Assembly (NCBI RefSeq): GCF_001590785.1
Contig: NZ_LTAO01000023.1
Span: 187,142 to 251,141, forward strand
DNA length: 64,000 bases
Direction of reading: 5' to 3'
From: Alkalihalobacillus trypoxylicola
GTDB taxonomy: Bacteria; Bacillota; Bacilli; Bacillales; Bacillaceae_D
Shown here: positions 1 to 8,051 of the stretch, piece after piece
How the letters are laid out: every line of letters starts with the position of its first letter
Position numbering within the stretch: position 1 is the first letter of the stretch
Notes under the pieces: generated by a model
Database searches by the model: none
What the model was told of the DNA's origin: nothing
The model's input: only the letters and a program-made list of their open reading frames with translations
Translations under genes and position numbers: made by a program

Positions 1-53
1 GTGTCACCTTTCCCATATGTTTTTGACAGATTTTCTATTTTTAATATCTCCAT
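1..53 (-). CDS. ABC transporter ATP-binding protein, N-terminal fragment (runs off window start)
   Basis: Only the first 17 codons lie in the window. They read MEILKIENLSKTYGKGD, the usual first beta-strand and A-loop region (aromatic Tyr of SKTYG) of BceA/LolD-type ATPases that pair with FtsX-like permeases. GGAGG at 61-65 gives 7 bases of spacing to ATG 53 and 4 to ATG 56, so 53 is preferred. It follows a histidine kinase and response regulator on the same strand, the arrangement of antimicrobial-peptide sensing and detoxification modules. Substrate unknown. The family assignment rests on a short fragment. Confidence 0.7.
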   Translation of the reverse strand, partial: MEILKIENLSKTYGKGD

Positions 54-59
54 CATTAA

Positions 60-150
60 TCCTCCAATATTTCTTTTGATGCTACTAACTATATCTGTTT
101 AAGGTGACGATGCAGTGACTATTTTGGTGACGAATTAGTCACTTTACCTA
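60..150 (-). promoter_or_regulatory. Candidate response-regulator-controlled promoter with four GTCAC half-sites
   Basis: Between the kinase stop and the ABC gene, GTGAC occurs on the + strand at 104, 115 and 127, and GTCAC at 138: successive spacings of 11, 12 and 11 bases, about one helical turn each. The outer pair (127-142) forms an inverted repeat. On the minus strand a -10-like TATAGT lies at 93..88, so the half-sites at 104-119 cover the poor -35 region. That is the usual position for an OmpR-family activator. Function is inferred from position and spacing. Confidence 0.55.
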
Positions 151-159
151 AAATGGTTT

Positions 160-1164
160 TCAGTTTCTGATTTCCTTATAAAATTTGATATAAAAAGTGG
201 TCCCTAGCCCATACTCACTTTCCACTTCAATGTCTCCCCTTTGACTTGTAATGATCGTATGAGCCATAGCTAAACCAATTCCTACACTGCTTTCTGAAGC
301 GTTACTACCTCTATAAAATCTTTTAAAAATATAAGGTACATCCTTTTTTTCAATTCCACTCCCACTATCCTTTATTTTTAATTCTGTATAGAGAGCATTT
401 TCTTTATAATCAATTGTAATGGTTCCTTTTGCATTCGTATGCTCAACTGCATTTTTTAACAGGTTTATAAAAGCTTCCTTTGTCCAATTTTTATCTCCTA
501 TAAAAGAAGTGGTTTCTATTCCATTCATTTCGATTGAGAGTTCCTTTAATTCAATTGGAATTAAGATAGGAATTAAGGCATCTTCTACTAATTGCTTCAT
601 ATTCATTTTTTCTTTTTTAAAGATAATTGTACCAGCATCTATTTTTGATAATTTCAATAAAGAAGAGACTAACCAATCCATTCTTTCCAATTGAAATTGA
701 ATATTCCTTACAAACTCTTTTCTTTTTTCGGCATTGATGGTTGAATTGCTTAATAAATCCGCCATCACCGTCATAGATGTTAGAGGCGTTTTTAACTGAT
801 GAGATATATCTGATATCGCATCCGTTAATTTACTTTTATCATTTTCAAGACTATTACTATAATTCGATAACTTCATGGTTACCTTATATATTTCGTTCTT
901 TAATAAACTTAGCTCTCCCTCTTGGTTATCACGAATATCTAGTGAATAATCACCAGCAATAATTTCTCTTAAGTAGCTAGATAACTTTGCCATTTCCTTA
1001 TACCTCCATGTGATAAAAAGAAAATGTACACTAGCGAAGACTACTCCACAAACTAAAACATATATAGCTGCAAGACTAGAAATAAGTAAGGCACCACCTG
1101 TAGCAACTAGCAGGAGAAAGGGGTACAACAAGAGGATGATTCTAATCTCTTTATTTCTTAACAT
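160..1164 (-). CDS. Two-component sensor histidine kinase (BceS-like size and topology)
   Basis: A 334-residue membrane kinase. Two hydrophobic segments (about 8-30 and 33-52) are joined by a minimal loop, so there is essentially no extracellular sensor. This is typical of intramembrane-sensing kinases that read out an ABC transporter. A HAMP-like linker follows. The H-box is SHQLKTP with His122, the N-box LKNAVEH, the G1 box DSGSGI and the G2 box GIGLAMAH. Its start overlaps the end of the response regulator by 14 bases, indicating translational coupling. An ABC ATPase gene follows about 100 bases downstream. Cell-envelope or peptide-antibiotic sensing is inferred from architecture and neighbours. 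The ligand cannot be deduced. Confidence 0.9.
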   Translation of the reverse strand: MLRNKEIRIILLLYPFLLLVATGGALLISSLAAIYVLVCGVVFASVHFLFITWRYKEMAKLSSYLREIIAGDYSLDIRDNQEGELSLLKNEIYKVTMKLSNYSNSLENDKSKLTDAISDISHQLKTPLTSMTVMADLLSNSTINAEKRKEFVRNIQFQLERMDWLVSSLLKLSKIDAGTIIFKKEKMNMKQLVEDALIPILIPIELKELSIEMNGIETTSFIGDKNWTKEAFINLLKNAVEHTNAKGTITIDYKENALYTELKIKDSGSGIEKKDVPYIFKRFYRGSNASESSVGIGLAMAHTIITSQRGDIEVESEYGLGTTFYIKFYKEIRN

Positions 1165-1867
1165 GCTGTTCTCCTATTCTATACCCAATTCCACGAACTG
1201 TCTGAATGAGTAGAGGGTTCTGAGGGTCGTCCTCCATTTTTTCACGAAGTCTCTTAATATAAACAGTGAGTGTATTATCATTAACAAAATCCCCTGCCGC
1301 ATCCCAAATCAATTCTAATAACTGTGACCTTGTTAGAACTTGTCCTAAATGATTGGCAAAAATCATTAAGAGGCGATATTCGAGTGCTGTTAGGAACAAT
1401 TCATCTTTATCCTTGAATACCTTGCCCTCTAATGGATGAATGGATAAATCTCCTATTTTTATAACGGTGTCGTCTTTTGGGTCTTGCGTCACATCCGAAT
1501 GACGTTTATATCTTCGTAAAACACTGTTAATTCGAGATAGTAGCTCTCTGATACGAAATGGCTTCGTTATATAATCATCCGCCCCCATGTCTAGACCTAA
1601 TACCACATTCACTTCATCATCCACTACCGTTAAAAAAAGGACAGGGGTATCAGATTTTTCTTTAATTAATTGACAAAGCTCGTAGCCCGAACCGTCTGGT
1701 AAAGAAAGATCTAAGATACATAGAGCAATGGAAGAAAGCCGTTTCTCAATTACTTCCTTTGCAGAGCTTACATTATGACAAAGAATAACATCAAATCCCT
1801 CTTGTTCTAAGGAATATTCCAATCCTGATGCAATCGTCTTATCATCTTCAACTACTAATAATTTCAT
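1151..1867 (-). CDS. OmpR/PhoB-family response regulator
   Basis: 238 residues. The receiver domain (1-115) has acidic pocket D8/D9, phospho-acceptor D53 (LDLSLPDG), switch T80 and K102 (TKPF). The C-terminal winged helix includes the typical LTALEYRLL and VYIKRLREK segments and ends in RGIGYRIG. The open frame extends 31 codons further upstream, but ATG 1867 is preferred because GAGGTGG precedes it and family proteins begin MKLLVVEDD. Cognate partner of the kinase that overlaps its stop codon. Likely target: the promoter with GTCAC half-sites at 60-150 before the ABC gene (inference). Confidence 0.92.
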   Translation of the reverse strand: MKLLVVEDDKTIASGLEYSLEQEGFDVILCHNVSSAKEVIEKRLSSIALCILDLSLPDGSGYELCQLIKEKSDTPVLFLTVVDDEVNVVLGLDMGADDYITKPFRIRELLSRINSVLRRYKRHSDVTQDPKDDTVIKIGDLSIHPLEGKVFKDKDELFLTALEYRLLMIFANHLGQVLTRSQLLELIWDAAGDFVNDNTLTVYIKRLREKMEDDPQNPLLIQTVRGIGYRIGEQHVKK

Positions 1868-2000
1868 TTTTATCAGCCACCTCATGGAAATCTTTCTATG
1901 TTTTTTCCGATAAAAAATCCTATCTTCTTCCTCATTATACATAGTATAATCATATATCATTCATTTTTATAAAAACGTTTTTTGATTTATTTAATTGAGT

Positions 2001-2446
2001 GAATTTCTTCATGTCTCTATAAGTGAATGAAGCCTAACGTTTCTTATAAAATATATTTTGAATGTTTGCAAATTACTCGTAGATTGTAACGGTAGGTAGT
2101 GACTCCCAAAGGACCAGCGCAGTCTGAAGATCCACTATGACGAAGCTCTGCGTAGTCAGAGTTAGCTGAAGAAAAGCCCTTGGGAAAGCATCTACCTAAA
2201 GTGGAAATCAAAAACCTAACCGTACGGTCTTCATTAAAAGACGAACCTTGGTGAATTAACTCGTCTCGTAGATTGTAACGGTAGGTAGTGACTCCCAAAG
2301 GACCAGCGCAGTCTGAAGATCCACTATGACGAAGCTCTGCGTAGTCAGAGTTAGCTGAGGACAAGCCCTTGGGAAAGCATCTACCTAAAGTGGAAATCAA
2401 AAACCAAATCGCTTGGTTTTCATTATAAGATATAAATGATGAAATG
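2001..2446 (-). repeat. Family A repeat, composite with two cores (copies A1 and A2)
   Basis: Two nearly identical copies of a core (about 2091-2196 and 2280-2385) in the same orientation, bounded by one set of outer ends. The core begins and ends with complementary AGGTAG/CTACCT blocks, has a second nested pair around CCCAAGG/CCTTTGGG and an inner ACTCTGAC/GTCAGAGT-type hairpin, so it can form a long stem. The outer ends share an imperfect inverted repeat (TTTCATCATT). The same element occurs at 9498-9993, 44935-45175 and 49198-49455. An open frame of 118 codons across it is a by-product of the repeat. Non-coding, possibly a MITE. Confidence 0.8.
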
Positions 2447-2481
2447 GATTCAATTACTTATTTTTAAAGGAGGAACCAAAC

Positions 2482-2901
2482 TTGATTGAGGGAGTAAGTC
2501 ATATAACCTTTATTGTTAGGGATTTAGAAAGAACTAGTAAATTATTTAAAGATTTATTTGATGCGAGAGAAGTTTATAATAGCGGCGAAAATACCTTCTC
2601 TCTTTCCAAAGAAACGTTTTTTATCATTGGTGGGCAATGGATCGCCATCATGGAAGATGAAAATATTGTGAATAAAACGTATCACCATATCGCATTTAAA
2701 ATTCAAGAAGACGATATCGATTTTTATTTAAATAAAATAGCCAAACATCAATTAGAACTTAGACCTCCTAGGAAAAGAATAAAAGGAGAAGGACACTCTA
2801 TTTACTTTTATGACTACGATCAAAATCTGTTTGAACTTCATACAGGCACACTAAATCAACGCTTAAGTACCTATAAGAAGGCACTACATAATGTAGAATA
2901 G
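2482..2901 (+). CDS. fosX: Fosfomycin resistance hydrolase FosX
   Basis: 139-residue glyoxalase/VOC-fold protein. FosX is an Mn(II)-dependent enzyme that opens the fosfomycin epoxide with water. The three metal ligands are at the expected positions: His7 (GVSHITF), His69 (YHHIAF) and Glu118 (NLFELH). Glu44 (SKETF) matches the general base that separates FosX from the thiol transferases FosA and FosB. GEGHSIYFYDYD contributes to the substrate pocket. Start is TTG at 2482, supported by AAAGGAGG just upstream. It is monocistronic, between a family A repeat and a bidirectional terminator. FosX identity is strong from sequence. Whether it confers resistance is not shown. Confidence 0.9.
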   Translation: MIEGVSHITFIVRDLERTSKLFKDLFDAREVYNSGENTFSLSKETFFIIGGQWIAIMEDENIVNKTYHHIAFKIQEDDIDFYLNKIAKHQLELRPPRKRIKGEGHSIYFYDYDQNLFELHTGTLNQRLSTYKKALHNVE

Positions 2902-2913
2902 TAACTAAAACAA

Positions 2914-2944
2914 AAAAAGAGATGGTAAACAACCATCTCTTTAA
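2914..2944. terminator. Bidirectional terminator between fosX and the convergent DUF4375-like gene
   Basis: Inverted repeat AAGAGATGGT/ACCATCTCTT with an A-run on the left and T-run on the right. It overlaps the stop of the minus-strand gene. Confidence 0.8.
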
Positions 2945-3429
2945 GCATCTTCTTTAATATCCATTATTTCCTCATAAGTATTTAAATAGAATGCTTCTAA
3001 CAAGCCTTCCAATTGGCTATTTAGGGAATGGTATTGCTCATCCGCTCGTTCAACGATCGAGTAAAAGGCACTTTCACTCTCTTCACTCGGATTGTCTTCT
3101 AAATCTTGGAACGCTTTCCATATATCTAACCCATACTGATTAATAATTTCTGCATATTGATGAGCACCTATTTCCTCTAAGCTTGTTGATAACGATTTAA
3201 GATAAGAATCAGCTCCTGCTTCTTCCCATTCATTTTGATGCCAATTCATCAACGATTCATGACCACCGCTCTCAAGCTCGTTAAAATAAATGGTTAACCT
3301 CTGCCCTTTTAAAAATAGCTCCTCTTTATTCGTTTGCTCCACATCACTAAATACTTCAATCATCACATTCCATATATCTGTACGTTCTTGCAATTCGCTT
3401 CTATTTACTATAGGCTTCACTATTTTCAA
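2941..3429 (-). CDS. DUF4375/DMP19-like hypothetical protein
   Basis: 162 residues, acidic, soluble, mostly helical, no signal peptide. The segment YFNELESGGHESLMNWHQN followed by SLEEIGAHQYAEII resembles the 'NGG(F/H)...N...aLe.iGa' signature of the DMP19 (DUF4375) family, whose members are small cytoplasmic proteins, often of unknown role. One family member in Neisseria is described as a DNA mimic. That function should not be transferred here. Single gene, convergent with fosX. The family call is moderate, made by eye from the motif. Confidence 0.7.
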   Translation of the reverse strand: MKIVKPIVNRSELQERTDIWNVMIEVFSDVEQTNKEELFLKGQRLTIYFNELESGGHESLMNWHQNEWEEAGADSYLKSLSTSLEEIGAHQYAEIINQYGLDIWKAFQDLEDNPSEESESAFYSIVERADEQYHSLNSQLEGLLEAFYLNTYEEIMDIKEDA

Positions 3430-3522
3430 CGCCTTCCTTATTTTTGTTTCATACGTTTATTTTAAAGGAAGTTGCTTTGGCTGCCTATCTTTTTATAAAA
3501 CCATTAGGTCATAGCGAGCCAA

Positions 3523-4407
3523 TCAATAATTAGTTGAAGTAGTGCTAGCTGGCTTAATCCATTTTGATAGTAAACCGTGCTTAGGTGAGAATACGAAACT
3601 AAAAATAAAAACAAGTCCAGTAGCAAAGGCCATAGATCCTGATATGGAAGTATCGAGCCAAAATGCGATATAATAGCCGACGATAGAAGAAATGACACCA
3701 AAGCTTGCACTTAAAAGCAGCATAATCGATAGCTTTTCCGTCCATAGATAAGCAGCGGCAGCAGGGGTAATCAGCATAGCAACGACCATAATGGCTCCGA
3801 CAGCATCGAATGAAGCCACTGTTGTTATGGACACAAGGCTCATAAATAAATAATGTAAAAAGACGACCGGCAAGCCTAAGCTGGCTGCAAGAGCAGGATC
3901 AAAAGAAGTAATCTTCCACTCTTTATAAAGTGCAAATATAAAAAAGAGCACAATTAGCAACACAATAAAAAGCATAACGGTTGTTTTAGGAACCTGACCT
4001 AAAAAAGGTAATGAATACGTATCAAATGGTACAAAGGTAATCTCTCCCATTAGCGCATGCTTTACATCTAAATGAGCATTCCCGACAGATGTAGATATTA
4101 ATATCACAGCTAATGCGAATAAGGTGGTAAAGACGATCCCCATTGATGCATGTAATTCTATATCAAGTGAATGAAGCCATTGAACAAGAAAAGTCGTTAA
4201 TAACCCTGCTAAAATGGCGCCAATTAACATATGTGGACCCGTCACGACTCTTGTCATCATAAAAGCGACAACGATCCCTAACAATACCGTATGACTAATC
4301 GCATCTGACATCATTGCCATTTTTCTTAAAATCAAAAAGACTCCTATTAAACCACATGAAAGTCCAACTAAAGAGGCGGTCAAAATAATCCATGCTGTAT
4401 AATACAA
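3523..4407 (-). CDS. mntD: Manganese ABC transporter permease MntD
   Basis: 294 residues, ABC-3 family integral membrane subunit with about 8-9 hydrophobic helices. It has the family's EEW(K)I cytoplasmic segment (YKEWKITSFDP) and a conserved LITPAAAAYL region. Start is TTG at 4407, immediately after the mntC stop, with its AAAGGAGG inside the end of mntC, so translation is coupled. Last gene of the mntABCD operon. With MntC it forms the Mn(II) channel driven by MntB. The two permeases are paralogous, as in B. subtilis. Confidence 0.9.
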   Translation of the reverse strand: MYYTAWIILTASLVGLSCGLIGVFLILRKMAMMSDAISHTVLLGIVVAFMMTRVVTGPHMLIGAILAGLLTTFLVQWLHSLDIELHASMGIVFTTLFALAVILISTSVGNAHLDVKHALMGEITFVPFDTYSLPFLGQVPKTTVMLFIVLLIVLFFIFALYKEWKITSFDPALAASLGLPVVFLHYLFMSLVSITTVASFDAVGAIMVVAMLITPAAAAYLWTEKLSIMLLLSASFGVISSIVGYYIAFWLDTSISGSMAFATGLVFIFSFVFSPKHGLLSKWIKPASTTSTNY

Positions 4408-5313
4408 TTAATTTGCCTCCTTTGCCTTCATTTGACTAACTTCCCTTTGATGTTTTTTAAATTGAATATGCTTAATGACTATACCTCTTTCTTTTCCTAA
4501 CACAAGTGACACAATAAAGAACAGGGCTGCCATCATTACTATGAAGGGACCCGTCGGCCAGCCTCTTCCTAATGCACTAATGGCCGTTCCTAAAACACCA
4601 GAAAGTCCGCCTATAGTAGAAGATAATACAACCATCCATTTAAAGGATTGCGTCCAATATCTTGCGCTTACAGATGGTATGATTAATAATGCAGCAATTA
4701 ATATAACACCTACAGCTTGTATTCCAATGACTATTGTTGTAACCAAAACAATGGTATATAAAGCATTCATCCCCTTAATAGAAAAGCCAAGACCTTTCGC
4801 AAACTGAGGATCAAATAAAAAGATTTTCCATTCCTTAAAGAAAAGGAAAATAATTGCTAAAACGACTACTGCTAAAATAATCATCGTATGAACATCAGAA
4901 CGGACCATCACGGCTGCCTGACCAAATATAAAGCTATCTAACCCACTTTGATTACCACCTGGTAATCGATTCACAATCGTTAAAAGCATAATACCTAATC
5001 CAAAAAAAACGGATAATATCATCCCCATCGCCGTATCCTCTTTTACTCTTGTTGAGGAACGAATCCATTGGATAAAAAGGGCCCCAATTAATGCACTACC
5101 CGCTGCACCGATAATAAGTACAAACAGATTTTTCTCACCTATAATCATAAAAGCAATAACGACACCAGGAAGAGCTGCATGGGCTAGAGCGTCACTCATC
5201 AAGCTTTGTTTTTTCCAGTAAGCTAGACAACCAACAGCTCCAGCAGCAATTCCTAAAATCATCGTACTAAAAAGTACCCACTGTGTATTACTACTGAGAA
5301 GAATCGACCACAT
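4408..5313 (-). CDS. mntC: Manganese ABC transporter permease MntC
   Basis: 301 residues, ABC-3 family permease with multiple transmembrane helices, an FKEWKIFLFDPQFAKGLG cytoplasmic segment and a charged C-terminal tail. The start at 5313 (MWSILLSS) is chosen over upstream codons because GAGGAGG lies just before it. The gene overlaps the end of mntB by 23 bases. It pairs with MntD and the ATPase MntB. Specificity for manganese rather than zinc is inferred from the MntA ligand set and the MntR box upstream. Confidence 0.9.
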   Translation of the reverse strand: MWSILLSSNTQWVLFSTMILGIAAGAVGCLAYWKKQSLMSDALAHAALPGVVIAFMIIGEKNLFVLIIGAAGSALIGALFIQWIRSSTRVKEDTAMGMILSVFFGLGIMLLTIVNRLPGGNQSGLDSFIFGQAAVMVRSDVHTMIILAVVVLAIIFLFFKEWKIFLFDPQFAKGLGFSIKGMNALYTIVLVTTIVIGIQAVGVILIAALLIIPSVSARYWTQSFKWMVVLSSTIGGLSGVLGTAISALGRGWPTGPFIVMMAALFFIVSLVLGKERGIVIKHIQFKKHQREVSQMKAKEAN

Positions 5314-6052
5314 GCATATTCTCCTCCTCAATGAATATCATATTGCCTCCATATGTCTTGGATATGTTTTCAGGGGTAAATATGTCTTCTGTCTTTCCAT
5401 GCTCCATAACGGTTTTATTTAAAAATAAAACATGATCGTAATATTTTGAAACAGTTTGTAAATCATGATGTACGACCAGTACGGTTTTTCCTTTTGATTT
5501 TAGCTCTTTTAGAGTAGCCATAATCGCTTTTTCTGTTGCCGCGTCAACACCTGCTAGTGGTTCATCCATAAAATACAAATCAGCATCTTGCACAAGAGCT
5601 CTTGCTAAAAATACTCGTTGCTGCTGTCCACCAGAAAGCTGACTAATTTGCCGATTCGCATAATCAGCCATTCCCATTTTTGCTAACGCCTCATAAGCAC
5701 TTTTTTTATGGTGACGAGAGGGTCTTTTTAGCCAACCAATTTTCCCATACAATCCCATCGTCACTACATCAAGAGCATCGGTTGGAAAATCCCAATCAAC
5801 AGATCCACGCTGCGGAACATAGCCTATTCTTTTTTTCGCTTTTTGAAAGCCCTCACCAAAAAACTTTACATCCCCCTTCAATGAAGGATGTAACTGTAGT
5901 AATGATTTAATGAGGGTGGATTTACCAGCTCCATTTGGACCAACAATACCCGTTAGGGTGCCTTGCTCTACTTTAAAATGCACATTATCTAATACGGTAT
6001 TTTTTTGATAGGATGCCGCCAAGTCCTTTACATCAAGGACTATATTGTTCAT
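5291..6052 (-). CDS. mntB: Manganese ABC transporter ATP-binding protein MntB
   Basis: 253-residue ABC ATPase. Walker A is GPNGAGKST at 38-46, Q-loop VPQRGSVDWDFP, signature LSGGQQQR, Walker B LYFMDEP, switch His in VVHHDL. The DWDFP sequence after the Q-loop is characteristic of the Mn/Zn branch. It lies 2 bases after mntA and overlaps mntC, so all four genes are one transcription unit. It energises Mn(II) import on the cytoplasmic face of MntCD. Confidence 0.92.
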   Translation of the reverse strand: MNNIVLDVKDLAASYQKNTVLDNVHFKVEQGTLTGIVGPNGAGKSTLIKSLLQLHPSLKGDVKFFGEGFQKAKKRIGYVPQRGSVDWDFPTDALDVVTMGLYGKIGWLKRPSRHHKKSAYEALAKMGMADYANRQISQLSGGQQQRVFLARALVQDADLYFMDEPLAGVDAATEKAIMATLKELKSKGKTVLVVHHDLQTVSKYYDHVLFLNKTVMEHGKTEDIFTPENISKTYGGNMIFIEEENMHVVDSSQ

Positions 6053-6054
6053 TT

Positions 6055-7032
6055 TTACTCAGCTCCTCCAGCTAACGCTTCATAGATCGTATCTACATTA
6101 TATCGATACATACCTAAGTATGTTCCTTCTTCCGTTCCGTCTTCTCCCATTGCATCTGAATAAAGCTCTCCACCAACTTCAACTTCTAGACCTGAGCTAG
6201 CAGCACCTTCAATGACCGATTCAATACGCTCTCTCGGTACACTTGATTCAACAAAAATAGCTGGAACACCATATTCCTTAATTAAGGCTATTGTATCATT
6301 TATATCGGAAACTCCTACCTCATCTTCAGTGCTTAAGCCTTGTAAACCAACCACTTCAATATCGAATTTTTCCCCAAAATATCCAAATGCATCATGAGCA
6401 GTAATTAAATAACGTTTTTCAACTGGTATCTCTGATAATTTATGTTGAGCATCTTCTTGAAGTGTATCTAATTCTTCAAAATAACGCTGACTATTTTCCT
6501 CAAATACATCCGCATGTTCTGGTGCAAATAGCTTCATTTCCTCTACTGCCGATTCTAATGCCTGTTTCCACAAATCAATATCAAACCAAATATGCGGGTC
6601 GATCACCCCTAATTCTTCCTCAAGCAGTTGATCCTCTGATAATGTTTCACCGATAGCTAATACTGGCTTATTTTGCCCAATTTGATTAAATATTTTGACC
6701 ATATTTGCTTCTAAGTCTAAGCCATTATAAAATATCATATCCGCTCCATCAAGCGTACTAATATCACCTTGAGTTGCGTTATACATGTGAGGATCTATTG
6801 ACGGCCCCATTAAACTTTTTACCTCTACATGCTCGCCTCCAATAATAGACAATGGCTCTCCAATTTGAGCAATGGTTGTAACAATATGAATTTTCCCTTC
6901 TGACTCTCCATCAGCACCTGTACTTCCTTCATTGCTAGTCGACTCACTACAAGCGGCGAAAATAAGAACTAAAACAACACCAAACATAACTGTTAATCCC
7001 TTTTTAAACAAAATTAATCTCCTCCACTTCAT
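6055..7032 (-). CDS. mntA: Manganese-binding lipoprotein MntA
   Basis: 325 residues, cluster A-I metal-binding protein. A signal peptide ends in lipobox FAAC with Cys28, so it is anchored on the outer face of the membrane. Ligand candidates: His82 (IDPHMYN), His147 (IDPHIWFD), a Glu in AIFVESSVP and an Asp in GGELYSDAMG. The His-His-Glu-Asp set is usual for Mn-type proteins, and there is no His-rich loop as in zinc binders. First gene of the operon. A near-consensus MntR box lies about 100 bases upstream, predicting repression by Mn(II)-MntR. Confidence 0.92.
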   Translation of the reverse strand: MKWRRLILFKKGLTVMFGVVLVLIFAACSESTSNEGSTGADGESEGKIHIVTTIAQIGEPLSIIGGEHVEVKSLMGPSIDPHMYNATQGDISTLDGADMIFYNGLDLEANMVKIFNQIGQNKPVLAIGETLSEDQLLEEELGVIDPHIWFDIDLWKQALESAVEEMKLFAPEHADVFEENSQRYFEELDTLQEDAQHKLSEIPVEKRYLITAHDAFGYFGEKFDIEVVGLQGLSTEDEVGVSDINDTIALIKEYGVPAIFVESSVPRERIESVIEGAASSGLEVEVGGELYSDAMGEDGTEEGTYLGMYRYNVDTIYEALAGGAE

Positions 7033-7133
7033 TTTAGTATATGCTTATTTATTTATTCATAATAGAACTTTAATGATTTAGCCATATCATATTTTTTTAA
7101 CTTAATAAAATATTTGTTCGTCCAACTAAAAAA

Positions 7134-7150
7134 GTTTCCCTAAGGCAAAT
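7134..7150 (-). promoter_or_regulatory. MntR operator upstream of mntABCD
   Basis: GTTTCCCTAAGGCAAAT, which on the minus strand reads ATTTGCCTTAGGGAAAC. It matches the known Bacillus MntR box (TTTGCCTTAAGGAAAC type) apart from the central positions. It is about 100 bases before the mntA start. Predicted to mediate manganese-dependent repression. Confidence 0.85.
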
Positions 7151-7285
7151 ATTACTCCGTTCAAATCTAAGTGTCAAGAATAATTTACTGAATTCAACGA
7201 CTCAACCACACTTCTATTTTCTATTCTTTTTTGTTTACATAGGTTACTGTAATTAGCATTTTTCTTAAAAAAGTTCTCACAAAAA

Positions 7286-7331
7286 GAGCTGCCTCTAACA
7301 CATCCACATTAGGAATTAGAGAGAGCAGCTC
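7286..7331 (-). terminator. Terminator of the GntR-linked ABC operon
   Basis: On the minus strand GAGCTGC...TTAGAGGCAGCTC folds into a stem with TTAGAG/CTCTAA in the upper part, followed by TTTTTGTG. It is 24 bases past the permease stop. Confidence 0.75.
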
Positions 7332-7355
7332 GGTATTTTCACTATTCAAATTCAT

Positions 7356-8051
7356 TTATGCTTTGACAACAAAATATTTCGATAAATAGTTTAAAATGGA
7401 GAGTAGAATTAAAATAAGGATAACCGTTCCAGATATCGCTAAAAGATAAGAAAGCGAAAATTGAATGCTATCAATAATAGGTAGATTTATCGGCTCTCCC
7501 CATATCGCAGAAAAGAGCATAATCATTGCACCAGATACTATAATAGAGCCAAACCCTCTCCAAACATTTTTTTGGAAAGCAGTCGTGATGAACCAACCTA
7601 ATAGGAAATAAAAGAACATCTTGGATATGAGTTGGACGGTCACTAATATGGTAAAGGGCTGAGTAATCTCAACAGAGAAGACAACATTCTCCAATAATTG
7701 TAAAACAAAGGCACTGCCTGTTAAAAGGATGCTTAGTGCTCCAATTGAAATGATTAACCCATAATAATAATCTTTCCTCGTTATCCCTGCGGATAGATAA
7801 TACTTAATCAATCCTCCCATTGAGAGTGTTCCACATACAAAAAAGAAAATATGTGCTGAATTCATGAAAGCTTGTGTAATGGAAATTTGGTATTCTTCGC
7901 TTAATGGTCCCCATTGTAAATCAAACAAAGGTAAAATTACATAAGCACCAAGCATTGCGACAAGGAAAAATATTACATAATATATCATCCAATGGCCAAT
8001 CGTCAAAAATAAATGAACACCTACAGAAAGAGATTTCGACTGCTGTTTCAT
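7356..8051 (-). CDS. ABC exporter permease of GntR-linked operon
   Basis: 231 residues with about six hydrophobic segments and no recognisable enzyme motif. The size and topology are those of small ABC-2-like permeases encoded beside YtrA-type regulators. Start at 8051 is preceded by AAAGGAGAAG and overlaps the ATPase stop by 4 bases. Third gene of the GntR-ATPase-permease operon. Such systems often respond to cell-wall-active compounds in Bacillus (family knowledge). The substrate here is unknown. Confidence 0.75.
   Translation of the reverse strand: MKQQSKSLSVGVHLFLTIGHWMIYYVIFFLVAMLGAYVILPLFDLQWGPLSEEYQISITQAFMNSAHIFFFVCGTLSMGGLIKYYLSAGITRKDYYYGLIISIGALSILLTGSAFVLQLLENVVFSVEITQPFTILVTVQLISKMFFYFLLGWFITTAFQKNVWRGFGSIIVSGAMIMLFSAIWGEPINLPIIDSIQFSLSYLLAISGTVILILILLSILNYLSKYFVVKA

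Noticed and set aside
1868-1960. N-terminal extension of the response regulator
   Set aside because: No RBS before the upstream starts, the likely promoter lies inside it, and family members begin at MKLLVVEDD.
2044-2400. 118-codon ORF of internally repeated sequence
   Set aside because: It is read through two copies of the family A repeat. Similar short frames occur in the other copies (9472-9681, 9708-9986, 44894-45166, 49184-49411), with no RBS and no conserved protein outside the repeats.
2001-2446. Tandem family A copies as a possible CRISPR array
   Set aside because: Units are about 190 bases with only two copies, no short spacers and no cas genes.
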